From contig NZ_JAMZEA010000008.1 in NCBI RefSeq assembly GCF_024172125.1, positions 372,001-436,000 of the forward strand: a stretch of 64,000 bases of DNA, read 5' to 3'. Of the stretch, positions 49,962 to 58,158 are shown piece by piece; the stretch's first letter is position 1, and each line of letters opens with the position of its first letter. The notes under the pieces are model-generated. The model made no database searches. It saw only the letters and a list, made by a program, of their open reading frames with translations, and had not been told where the DNA came from. A program made the position numbers and the translations under genes. The DNA comes from Actinomadura rupiterrae. GTDB taxonomy: Bacteria; Actinomycetota; Actinomycetes; Streptosporangiales; Streptosporangiaceae.

Positions 49962-50876
49962 ATGAGTGATCTGGAGGTGCGGCAGCTCCGGTACTTCGTC
50001 GCGGTCGCGGAGGAACTGCACTTCGGCCGCGCCGCCGGGCGCCTCGGCATGGCGCAGCCGCCGCTGTCCCGGGCGATCCGCGAACTCGAACGGCAGCTCG
50101 GCGTCCAACTGCTGGAACGTACTACCCGCAGCGTCGCGCTGACACGCGCCGGCGAGACCCTCCTGCGGGACGCGCGGACCGTGCTCGAAGCGGTTGGCGC
50201 GGCGGACCGGCGCGCCCGGCACGCGGGACGGCCCTCCGCACGGCTGCGCCTGGCGCTCAAGGCCGACAACGACGGCGGCATGCTGTCGGAGATCCTCGCC
50301 GCCTACCAGCGCGAGGACGCCTCGCTGCCGGTGGAGCTGATCTGGGGCGGGCGCGACGAGCAGGCGCAGGCCCTCCGGGACGGACGCGCCGACGTCGGCC
50401 TGCTGCTCAACCCGTTCGACGACCGCGGCCTCGACTTCGAGCCGCTGCGCACCGAACCGCGCATCGCCGTCCTGGCCGCGGACGACCCGCTCGCCGGACG
50501 CGCCAGCCTGAAGCTCGCCGACCTGGCCGGACGCCTGCTCCCGGACGGGAGCCCGGTCGTCCCGGGCGAGAAGCCGACCGCGTTCGCCCAGAGCCGGCTG
50601 CAGGCCGTCCGGCGCGGGCTCATCGCCGAGCCGCGCCCGCCCGTCTCCGACCTGTCGCAGCTGTTCCGGCTCGTGGAGCTGGGATGCGTGGTGTGCCTGC
50701 TGCCCGCCTGGGTCACGCGCGCCTACCCGCGCGCCGAGCTCGTCCACATCCCCGTGGAGGACGCCGAACCCGCCGTCCTGTCGGTCGGCTGGCCCCGCGA
50801 CGCCCGCTCCCCGGCGACCGCCGCCTTCGTCCGGGCCGCCCAGGCCGCCTTCGAGGCGGCCGCCCGCGCCGCCTGA
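49962..50876 (+). CDS. LysR-family regulator
   Basis: A 304-aa LTTR. The winged helix is LEVRQLRYFVAVAEELHFGRAAGRLGMAQPPLSRAIRELE; the effector domain follows (RLRLALKADNDGGMLSEIL...). ATG 49962. Divergent from the NmrA-like gene, whose promoter it probably shares. Convergent with an MFS gene, with a large DnaA-box palindrome between. Confidence 0.92.
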   Translation: MSDLEVRQLRYFVAVAEELHFGRAAGRLGMAQPPLSRAIRELERQLGVQLLERTTRSVALTRAGETLLRDARTVLEAVGAADRRARHAGRPSARLRLALKADNDGGMLSEILAAYQREDASLPVELIWGGRDEQAQALRDGRADVGLLLNPFDDRGLDFEPLRTEPRIAVLAADDPLAGRASLKLADLAGRLLPDGSPVVPGEKPTAFAQSRLQAVRRGLIAEPRPPVSDLSQLFRLVELGCVVCLLPAWVTRAYPRAELVHIPVEDAEPAVLSVGWPRDARSPATAAFVRAAQAAFEAAARAA

Positions 50877-50994
50877 CACCTGGCGACCTCGGACGGCGGC
50901 GGTCGTTGACCACCGGGTCACCACGTGGAAAACCTGGGGACCGGGGTGGGGAGAGGCTGGTGACGACGCGCCCTTACCCGAGGTCAATACCTGT

Positions 50995-51033
50995 GCACAG
51001 AAGTTATCCACAGGGCGTGGATAACTTCTGTGC
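50995..51033. repeat. 17-bp perfect inverted repeat holding two DnaA boxes
   Basis: Arms 50995-51011 and 51017-51033 are perfect complements with a 5-base spacer agggc. Each arm contains a DnaA box in opposite orientation: TTATCCACA at 51004-51012 and cgtggataa at 51016-51024. It lies between convergent genes, so it may also act as a two-way terminator. Confidence 0.85.
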
Positions 51034-51045
51034 GGATCTTGGTTC

Positions 51046-52428
51046 TCAGGCCGCCACCTGCTCGCCGAGCGCTCGCCGCGAGCGTCCGGCGGCGACCAGG
51101 ACGGTCAGCGTCAGCACCGCCCCGACCAGCAGGACCACGCCCGCCGACGACAGGGCCGCGAGCGTGCCGAAGACGGCGACGCCGAGCGCGGTTCCGGTCT
51201 GGCGCGCGGCGTTGAGCGCGCCCTGACCGGTCGCGGCGAGGTGCAGCGGGAGCGCGGCCGACATGTCGGCGATGCAGGACGGGATCGCCAGCGGGCTCCC
51301 CACCCCGACCAGGACCTGCACCGCGAAGACCGTCCACAGGGACGTCCCGCCCAGGGCCAGGACGATCCCGCCCGCGAGGTCCAGCGCCAGCCCGGCCAGC
51401 ATCACCCGGCGCGCGCCGAACCGGACCACGAACCGTCCGGTCAGCACCGGGACGAACAGCACCGGCACGGTCATCGGCAGGAACGCCGCGCCCGCCTGGA
51501 GCGGCGACAGGCCCTTGCCGTCCACCATCCACTGCGTCAGCGCGAACAGCAGGCCGTAGTAGATGAACTGCGACATCACGCCCACGACCAGATCGACGCG
51601 GACGCGGGTCAGGCGCACCAGCGCGGGCGGCAGCACCGGCGACGCGGCGCGCCGCTGCGCGAGCGGCAGGGCGGCGATGATGACGGCCGCGACGAGCAGC
51701 CCAGCGAGCGGACGGACCCGGAGCCAACCGCCCGTCCCGCCGTCCACGAGGCTGAACGTGAGCGCCACGAGCCCGGCCGTCGAGAGCAGGATCCCCGTGC
51801 GGTCGATCGGCTTGGCGGTGCCGCCGCGATGGCCGCTGAGCCCGCGCGACGCGGCGAGCGTGAGCAGCCCGACCGGGATGTTCACCAGGAACACCAGCCG
51901 CCAGCCGCCGAGCGCGACCAGCGCGCCGCCCAGCACGGGCCCGCCGACGACGCCGATCCCGGTGATCGCCACGATCGAGCCGATCCGCCGGGACCGCTGG
52001 TCGGGCTCGGGGAAGAGCGCGGCGAGCAGCGCCATCGACGCGGGCACCAGCCCGGCGGCGGGCACGCCGAGTAGCGCCCGGCCCGCGATCAGCACGCCGA
52101 CGTTCGGCGCGAGCGCGCACAGCAGGGAGAAGAGGGCGAACCCGGCGAGCGCCACGCGGTAGACCGCGCGCGGGCCCCAGCGGTCCGCGACGGAGCCGGA
52201 CGCCAGCATCAGCCCGGCGAGGACGACCGTGTAGGCGTCCACGGCCCAGGGCAGCGCGGCCGCCGGGGCGTGCAGGTCGGCCCGCATGTCCGGCAGTGCC
52301 ACGTTCAGGATCGTCGCGTCCAGCGCGATCATGAAGTTGCCCGCCGCGATCCCGGCGAACGGCAGCAGCGTCCGCCGCCGCGCCGGCGCGGCGGCGGCCG
52401 GTCGGGACATCTCGGTGCTCAGGGACAT
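51046..52428 (-). CDS. MFS transporter (DHA2-like)
   Basis: A 460-aa exporter-type protein. ATG at 52428 (MSLSTEMSRP) is taken rather than a frame 32 codons longer that lacks hydrophobic or family sequence. Multiple membrane helices with GSVADRWGPRAVYRVALAG (motif A) and a motif C-like VGGPVLGGALVALGGWRLVFLVN. Beside a LysR gene transcribed in the same direction upstream of it across 118 bases; may be its target. Substrate unknown. Confidence 0.88.
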   Translation of the reverse strand: MSLSTEMSRPAAAAPARRRTLLPFAGIAAGNFMIALDATILNVALPDMRADLHAPAAALPWAVDAYTVVLAGLMLASGSVADRWGPRAVYRVALAGFALFSLLCALAPNVGVLIAGRALLGVPAAGLVPASMALLAALFPEPDQRSRRIGSIVAITGIGVVGGPVLGGALVALGGWRLVFLVNIPVGLLTLAASRGLSGHRGGTAKPIDRTGILLSTAGLVALTFSLVDGGTGGWLRVRPLAGLLVAAVIIAALPLAQRRAASPVLPPALVRLTRVRVDLVVGVMSQFIYYGLLFALTQWMVDGKGLSPLQAGAAFLPMTVPVLFVPVLTGRFVVRFGARRVMLAGLALDLAGGIVLALGGTSLWTVFAVQVLVGVGSPLAIPSCIADMSAALPLHLAATGQGALNAARQTGTALGVAVFGTLAALSSAGVVLLVGAVLTLTVLVAAGRSRRALGEQVAA

Positions 52429-52546
52429 GACCGCGAAACTCCAGGTGAGGGGGAGGAGGACGGCTCCCACTTCACTCCTGTGCGCGGCTGCGAACCAGAA
52501 GCACTCCGCGCGCGCAGCGATCACGAATCGAGATCGCGCCTCCGGC

Positions 52547-53437
52547 TCAGCCTGTGCGAGGGCCGGAGTTCCGGGCGGCTTTGATCAGCGCGCTGACGCG
52601 CGCAGGCGGGTTCGCCGGGACCACCAGGACGGCGGGCAGCGAGAGCGGCGGCCGGACGGGCCGGAACGCGACGCGCGTCGTCCGGACCTGGTCGGCGGCG
52701 GCGGAGTAGACGACCGTCCAGCCGTCGGTGCCGGCGCCCAGCGAGGCGAGGGTGTCCTGGAGCGTGCTGTGCGGCGGTCCGGGGACGGGCGTGAACCCGG
52801 CGTCCTCGCAGGCGCGGACGACCAGCTCCACGAGCGCGGGGTTGGCGCGCCGATCGGTCATGATCAGTGGAAGATCGGCCAGGCGCGCCAGGTCGATGCT
52901 CTCCTCGTCCGCGAAGGGGTGGCGGGCCGGGAGCGCGACGAGCAGCTCGTCCTGCCAGACCGGGAGGAGCCGGACGTCCGCGCCTTCGGGCGGGTCGGCC
53001 ACGCCGCGGACGAACGCGGCGTCCAGCTCGCGGTCGGCCACCTGGCGGATCCGCTCCTCGGGCGCGCTCGCCGACAGCTCGACCCGGTATCTCGACGCGG
53101 CCAGCGCCTCCAGGATGCTGGTCAGCCTGTCCCCCATGCCGCGGCTCGTCCCGATCCGCAGGACGGTTTCACGTGAAGCCACGTACGCGCCGATCGTGTC
53201 CGCGGCGTGCCGCTCGGCGTCCAGGACGGCCCGGGCGGCGGGCAGGAACACCGCGCCCGCCTCGGTCAGCCGGACGTGCCGGGGGGAGCGGTCGAACAGC
53301 GCGACGCCGAGCTCCCGCTCCAGCCGCCCGATCTGCTGGCTGACCGCCGACTGGACGATCGTGAGGCGCTCGGCGGCGCGGCCGAAGTGCAGCTCCTCGG
53401 CGACCGCGACGAAGTACCTGAGCTGGCGCAGTTCCAT
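52547..53437 (-). CDS. LysR-family regulator
   Basis: A 296-aa LTTR from ATG 53437: MELRQLRYFVAVAEELHFGRAAERLTIVQSAVSQQIGRLE, then an effector domain. It is similar in its first 60 residues to the LysR at 49962. Upstream of, and on the same strand as, the MFS gene. Codons for ASRETV contain a parS-like site (53166-53181). Confidence 0.92.
   Translation of the reverse strand: MELRQLRYFVAVAEELHFGRAAERLTIVQSAVSQQIGRLERELGVALFDRSPRHVRLTEAGAVFLPAARAVLDAERHAADTIGAYVASRETVLRIGTSRGMGDRLTSILEALAASRYRVELSASAPEERIRQVADRELDAAFVRGVADPPEGADVRLLPVWQDELLVALPARHPFADEESIDLARLADLPLIMTDRRANPALVELVVRACEDAGFTPVPGPPHSTLQDTLASLGAGTDGWTVVYSAAADQVRTTRVAFRPVRPPLSLPAVLVVPANPPARVSALIKAARNSGPRTG
53166..53181. promoter_or_regulatory. 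parS-like site inside a LysR gene
   Basis: GGTTTCACGTGAAGCC differs from the parS core GTTTCACGTGAAAC at one base (A to G at position 13). It lies about 41 kb from oriC, within coding sequence. Confidence 0.6.
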
Positions 53438-53562
53438 GGCGTGATCAGGGTAGTCCGAACCCGGCGGCCACACTTGCGTGCCGGATCGTGACCCTGTGCC
53501 GAGCGGCGCGGCGCGCCCGATCCGGGTCCGCGATGCTGGGACCGGTTCGGAGGAGGAGTCCC

Positions 53563-54210
53563 ATGTACGACGAGACGGAGAGCCCCGCTCGGGAAGACGT
53601 CCTTGAGGTCGCCCGGGCCGACCGCATCGCCCTCTACACCGAATCGGTGATCGCCGCCGCCGCGCACGCGCTGCACGACATGGAGGAGGTCCTGTTCGAG
53701 CACGGCGTCTACGACCCGTACACGCGCTGGTCGGGGCCGCTGCCCGAGCGTGTGCTGCGGGCCTGCGACGAGCGGTTCACCCGCGAGTGCCTGTACGTGG
53801 ACGAGGAGGTCGAGCCGGTCAAGCTGCTGGACACCGTGGTCTGGCAGGCGTCCGAGCACTTCGGGAGCGAGCTGGTGCCGATCGAGGGGCCGGTCATGGC
53901 CGACTCCCGGGCCGAGGTCGGCTACGTGAAGCTGCCGCGTCCCGCCGCCGCTCCCCTGCTGGTGACGCTCGGCCGGCCGGACGAGTCCGCCGCGCAGATG
54001 ATCATGGGTTCGGGTGCCGCGTCGCCGGGCCCGTACCGTCCGGGGCCGTGGATGTGGCACCTCACGGTCAGGACGCCCGGGCGGCACTTCATCGGCGACG
54101 GCACCCGGATCGTCGCGCCCGCGCCGTCCCACGAGACGGCCGCCGAGGTGGGCGTGATCGTCGCGGGCGTCCTCGCGGGCCGGATCGTCCCGCCCTGCGG
54201 CGTCGACTGA
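53563..54210 (+). CDS. Hypothetical protein
   Basis: A 215-aa soluble protein from ATG 53563 behind aggaggag. An N-terminal helical part (ESVIAAAAHALHDMEEVLFEHG) precedes mixed segments WSGPLPERVLRACDERF, VKLLDTVVWQASEHFG and VGYVKLPRPAAAPLLVTLG; no signal peptide or membrane helix. I do not recognise it. Its TGA stop is part of the first unit of the 20-bp repeat array that follows. Confidence 0.75.
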   Translation: MYDETESPAREDVLEVARADRIALYTESVIAAAAHALHDMEEVLFEHGVYDPYTRWSGPLPERVLRACDERFTRECLYVDEEVEPVKLLDTVVWQASEHFGSELVPIEGPVMADSRAEVGYVKLPRPAAAPLLVTLGRPDESAAQMIMGSGAASPGPYRPGPWMWHLTVRTPGRHFIGDGTRIVAPAPSHETAAEVGVIVAGVLAGRIVPPCGVD

Positions 54211-54300
54211 TCAGCAGCCCCGGCGACTGATCAGCAGCCCCGGCGACTGATCAGCTGCCCCGGCGACTGATCAGGTTCCCCGGCGGCTGATCAGGCGGCC
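54201..54300. repeat. Five 20-bp tandem repeats with stops on both strands
   Basis: Units of cggcgactgatcagcagccc start at 54201, 54221, 54241, 54261 and 54281; the first and last diverge. Each carries the palindrome ctgatcag, so TGA occurs on both strands in every unit. The first unit contains the stop of the gene at 53563 and the last contains the stop of the convergent APC gene. Confidence 0.93.
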
Positions 54301-55592
54301 CGGCGGCGGCGGAGGATCAGCCCGCGCCCGGCCAGTCCGAGCGCGAACATCACCACCCCGGCCAGGACGGACGGCCAGGGCAGGGTGGCGACCAGCACCA
54401 CGCAGCCGACCAGGCCGACGCCGTTGAGCCAGCGCGGCCAGCGGCGGTCGGACGCGGGTTGCGTCAGCGCCGACGCGTTCGCGATCGCGTAGTACACCAG
54501 GACGCCGAACGACGAGAAGCCGATCACGCCCCGCAGATCGACGGTCGCGACCAGGACGCTCACCACCACGGCGAGGGCGATCTCCGCGTGGTGCGGCACC
54601 TTGTACCGCGGATGGACGGCGGCGAGCCAGGACGGGAGGTCGCGCTCGCGGGCCATGGCGAGCCCGGTTCGTCCGATCCCGGCGATCAGGGCCAGCAGCG
54701 CGCCCAGCGCCGCCATCGCGCCGCCGATCCGGACGACCGGAGCCAGCGCCGGTGAGCCCGCCGCCTCGACCGCCGCCGTCAGCGGCGCGGACGCCGTGGC
54801 GAGGCGGTGCGGCCCGGCGGCCAGGAGCGCGGCGACCCCGACGACCAGGTAGACCGCCACGGCGAGGAACAGCGCGATCGGGATCGCGCGCGGGATGACG
54901 CGGCGCGGGTCGCGGACCTCCTCGCCCATCGTCGCGATCCGGGCGTACCCGGCGAACGCGAAGAACAGCAGCCCGGCCGACTGGAGGACGCCGTACGCAC
55001 CGCCGGTGGTCCGGCCGTCCAGGTGGGCGGTGCTCGCGTGCCCGCCCGCCGCGATGCCGATCACGACCACGGCCAGCGCGGTGAGGCTCGTCGCGACGAG
55101 GACCCGCGTGAGCAGGACGGTCTTGGTGACACCCCGGTAGTTGAGCGCGGCCAGCGCCAGCACGCCCGCGACCGCGACGATCCGCTGCGCCCACCACGGG
55201 CCCGGGACCGCGTACGAGGCGAAGGTCAGCGCCATCGCCGCGCACGAGGCGGTCTTGCCGACCACGAAGCCCCACCCGGCCGTGAAGCCCCACCAATGGC
55301 CGAGGCGCTCGCGTCCGTAGACGTACGTCCCGCCCGAAACCGGATATGCCGCGGCCAGTTGCGCGGACGCGACCGCGTTGCAGTACGCGATCACCGCCGC
55401 GATGAGCAGGCCGCCCAGCAGGCCCGTCCCGGCGGCGCGCGCGGCCGGCCCGAACGCGGCGAAGACACCGGCGCCGATCATCGAGCCGAGCCCGATCACG
55501 ACCGCGTCCCCGGTCCCGAGCCGCCGCGCCAGCCGCCCGTCCTCACCGCCTGCCGGCTGCGCACGTGTGTTGCCGGCGCTGGACTGCTGCAC
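54291..55592 (-). CDS. APC-family amino acid/polyamine transporter
   Basis: A 433-aa membrane transporter with the family's first-helix signature GLGSMIGAGVFAAFGPAARA. About 12 helices are predicted; FAFAGYARIATMGEEVRDPRRVIPRAI is the conserved helix 6-7 loop. GTG at 55592. Substrate cannot be told. Ends inside the last 20-bp repeat. Confidence 0.9.
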   Translation of the reverse strand: MQQSSAGNTRAQPAGGEDGRLARRLGTGDAVVIGLGSMIGAGVFAAFGPAARAAGTGLLGGLLIAAVIAYCNAVASAQLAAAYPVSGGTYVYGRERLGHWWGFTAGWGFVVGKTASCAAMALTFASYAVPGPWWAQRIVAVAGVLALAALNYRGVTKTVLLTRVLVATSLTALAVVVIGIAAGGHASTAHLDGRTTGGAYGVLQSAGLLFFAFAGYARIATMGEEVRDPRRVIPRAIPIALFLAVAVYLVVGVAALLAAGPHRLATASAPLTAAVEAAGSPALAPVVRIGGAMAALGALLALIAGIGRTGLAMARERDLPSWLAAVHPRYKVPHHAEIALAVVVSVLVATVDLRGVIGFSSFGVLVYYAIANASALTQPASDRRWPRWLNGVGLVGCVVLVATLPWPSVLAGVVMFALGLAGRGLILRRRRAA

Positions 55593-55720
55593 GACGGTTC
55601 CCTCCGGTGGCCGGGCCGGTTCTCGGTCCCTGGAACACGTACCGCGTCTCAGTGTCGCTTACGTGTCACGCAGATGGCCTACCCCAGTCACCGGGTCGTC
55701 GTGCGTGTCGATCAGGGCTG

Positions 55721-56563
55721 CTACTGGGAGTTGGTGCGCAGGTAGTCGGCCACAGCGAGGAAGACGAAGAAGTTCGAGATGCGGCTGACGGACGTCGTGG
55801 ACAGCGACGACCACTTGCCGGTGACGCGCAGGGAGACGAAGCCGTTGCTGACCTTGATCTCCTCGACCTGGTTCCAGGCGACGGACTTGGAACCGGAGCC
55901 GACCTCCGCCGCGGTCAGCCAGAGCGGGCCGAACTCCACGCGCTCGCCCGCCCGGACGCGCGCGACGGCCTGCGGGAGGTGGACGTCCGTGACGGCCTGC
56001 TGGATGGCCGGGCCCCACTGCTCCGGGTTCGCGTAGCCGCCGCTCAGCGTCAGCTGCTGGCCGGTGGTGTCGGTCAGCGTGTAGCGGTAGGTGATGCGCG
56101 TGGTCTGCCCGTAGCGCGTGTACCGGACGATGTCCTGCAGCACGCCCGTGCTCTCGTACCGGACGGCCCGGACCTGCCCCCGGTACGCCGACGTGAGCCC
56201 GCGCTCGAAGAGGTCGAGGCGCGCGCCGTCGTTCCGTCCGGCCATCCCGCTGTAGCGGAAGTAGGCGAACACGGCGATGAGGAACGGCCCGCCGAGGATG
56301 ATCAGCAGCGCCGGGTAGCCGGTGGCCAGGCACACCAGGCAGAGGACGAGCAGGACGATCGCGCCGATGCCGACGCGGTTGGCGTGCCGCGCCTGGGCGT
56401 CCGCGATGGACGCGAAGGCGGCGCGGTGCGCGCCGAGGCCGTTGCTCGCGGCGACGGCGCCGATCTGCTGCTCCGTCGTGCCCGCCGCGCTCTGGCCCTG
56501 TCCTTGCGGCTGCCCCTGCGGCTGCCCCTGTCCGGTCATGCCCGCCGCGCCCTGCTCGGTCAC
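55721..56563 (-). CDS. DUF6585-family membrane protein
   Basis: A 280-aa protein. A Gln/Gly-rich lead with PQGQPQGQGQS (about 14-24) is followed by LGAHRAAFASIADAQARHANRVG, two helices (IGAIVLLVLCLVCLATG; ALLIILGGPFLIAVFAYF) and a C-terminal PH-like beta domain (LDLFERGLTSAYRGQVRAVRYE, FVSLRVTGKWSSLST). The combination fits DUF6585. GTG start 56563. Role unknown. Confidence 0.82.
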   Translation of the reverse strand: MTEQGAAGMTGQGQPQGQPQGQGQSAAGTTEQQIGAVAASNGLGAHRAAFASIADAQARHANRVGIGAIVLLVLCLVCLATGYPALLIILGGPFLIAVFAYFRYSGMAGRNDGARLDLFERGLTSAYRGQVRAVRYESTGVLQDIVRYTRYGQTTRITYRYTLTDTTGQQLTLSGGYANPEQWGPAIQQAVTDVHLPQAVARVRAGERVEFGPLWLTAAEVGSGSKSVAWNQVEEIKVSNGFVSLRVTGKWSSLSTTSVSRISNFFVFLAVADYLRTNSQ

Positions 56564-56779
56564 TGCCGCTCCCTCGGTTGCGGTCTCGGTCGGCCGGTCC
56601 GGCGGACCGTCCGGAAGTCTCTAACAGACGTAAGTGTCTGGCAAGAATGGCCGACCGGAAAGTCCGATAGATCACGATTCGGTGTCCGCGGCCAACCGCC
56701 CCGGAGGGTCGCGCGTCGCTTCATCACCCGCCACGTTCCACCTTCACCGTTCGATGTCCTTCACACCCGGAGGGATCAC

Positions 56780-58129
56780 TTGCTTCGCTTCGCCACGGTC
56801 GGTGTCACGAGCACCCTGCTGCTCGGCACTCTCACCGCCGTACCGGCGTTCGCCGACGGGACGGCCGCCGTCACCATCGCCGCCCCCGCCTCGGTGGACC
56901 CCGAGCACCCGACCGCCACCATCACCGGCAAGGTCACCAACGCCGACGGGACGCCCGCTGCGGGCGCGGCCGTCGAGCTGTCCGCCCCGGCCGGAGAGGG
57001 CACGGTCACCGCCGGCACCACCGACGCCGACGGCAACTACACCGCGACCCTCGCGCCCAACGGGACGTCCGACTCGGTCGTCGTCTCCGCGAACGTGCCG
57101 TCGCTCAGCCTCCACTCCGACCCGGTGACGGTCCAGATCGTCCGCGGCCAGACCGACACGGTGATGACAGCCGACAAGTCCACCCTGGACGAGGGCCAGC
57201 CGGTCACGCTCAACGGCGCCGTCACCTACAAGGGCACGGCCGTCCCCGGCGGCAAGGCCGTCCTCGGCCAGACTCCCGACGCCAACTGCACCGGCGCCCC
57301 GATCCCGGCGCAGACGCTGACGGTCGGCGCGGACGGCAGGTTCAGCACGACCGTCAAGCCGTCCTGCGGCGGGACGTTCTACGTCGACACCACCCCGGCC
57401 GGCCTGTTCAAGGGCGGGCGGGTCACGCTCGGCCACACCGCGGTCCGGTACGCCGGGCGGCTCGCCTTCTCCACCACGATGGACGCCTACGGCCAGGTGA
57501 CCGCCTGGACGAACCTGTACTCGCCGTCCGGCGGCGGCCAGGTCTACAACCGCAAGGTCGTCCTGGAGTACTCCAGCAACGGCACGACCGGCTGGAAGAC
57601 CATGAAGACGTTCTCGCCGTGGAACACCGGCTACAAGACCTCGCTGCGGGTCTACTACTCCGGCTACTGGCGCTCGCGCTTCCTCGGCGACACGACCTAC
57701 GCTCCGTCGGTCTCGCCCGTCCGGAAGCTGTGGCGCTGGTCGACCAAGATGTCGAAGCTGAGCGCCTCGAAGACCTCGGTCCGCAAGAACTCCTATGTGA
57801 CCGTGTCCGGCACGCTGAGCCGCTGGTACGTGTCCAAGGGCGGGTACGGCGCGTTCGGCGGGCAGACCGTCCGGATCATCTTCCGCTTCAAGGGCAAGAA
57901 GACCTGGTACCACGTCAAGTGGGTGAAGACCGACAAGAAGGGTCACTTCAGCGCGAAGGTCCGCGCCTACGGTGACGGCTACTTCGCGGCGGTCTTCGGC
58001 GGCACCAGCGACACGTGGGCGGCGGGCACGCCGAACGACCGGTACGTCAACACCTACGCGATCCCGGCGCCGGGCAACCTCGGCGGTCCCGCACCGGTCA
58101 TGAACGTCCTGCCGTGGCGGGGCGAGTAG
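56780..58129 (+). CDS. Secreted Ig-like repeat protein
   Basis: A 449-aa exported protein. TTG at 56780-56782, with ggaggg 5-6 bases upstream, begins MLRFATVGVTSTLLLGTL, a Sec signal peptide ending near PAFADG. The mature part is Ig-like throughout: a carboxypeptidase-regulatory-type module (TITGKVTNADGTPAAGAAVEL), a second (TVMTADKSTLDEGQPVTLNG), then two basic Tyr/Trp-rich domains (about 235-330 and 335-440, e.g. KTSVRKNSYVTVSGTLSRW). Probably binds cell wall or surface material. Confidence 0.85.
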   Translation: MLRFATVGVTSTLLLGTLTAVPAFADGTAAVTIAAPASVDPEHPTATITGKVTNADGTPAAGAAVELSAPAGEGTVTAGTTDADGNYTATLAPNGTSDSVVVSANVPSLSLHSDPVTVQIVRGQTDTVMTADKSTLDEGQPVTLNGAVTYKGTAVPGGKAVLGQTPDANCTGAPIPAQTLTVGADGRFSTTVKPSCGGTFYVDTTPAGLFKGGRVTLGHTAVRYAGRLAFSTTMDAYGQVTAWTNLYSPSGGGQVYNRKVVLEYSSNGTTGWKTMKTFSPWNTGYKTSLRVYYSGYWRSRFLGDTTYAPSVSPVRKLWRWSTKMSKLSASKTSVRKNSYVTVSGTLSRWYVSKGGYGAFGGQTVRIIFRFKGKKTWYHVKWVKTDKKGHFSAKVRAYGDGYFAAVFGGTSDTWAAGTPNDRYVNTYAIPAPGNLGGPAPVMNVLPWRGE

Positions 58130-58158
58130 CACTCCACCTGACGAGCGGCCCCCGGGGC

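Noticed and set aside
54201..54300. Possible CRISPR array
   Set aside because: Units are contiguous 20-mers with no unique spacers and no cas genes nearby; the same holds for the arrays at 14598 and 63700.
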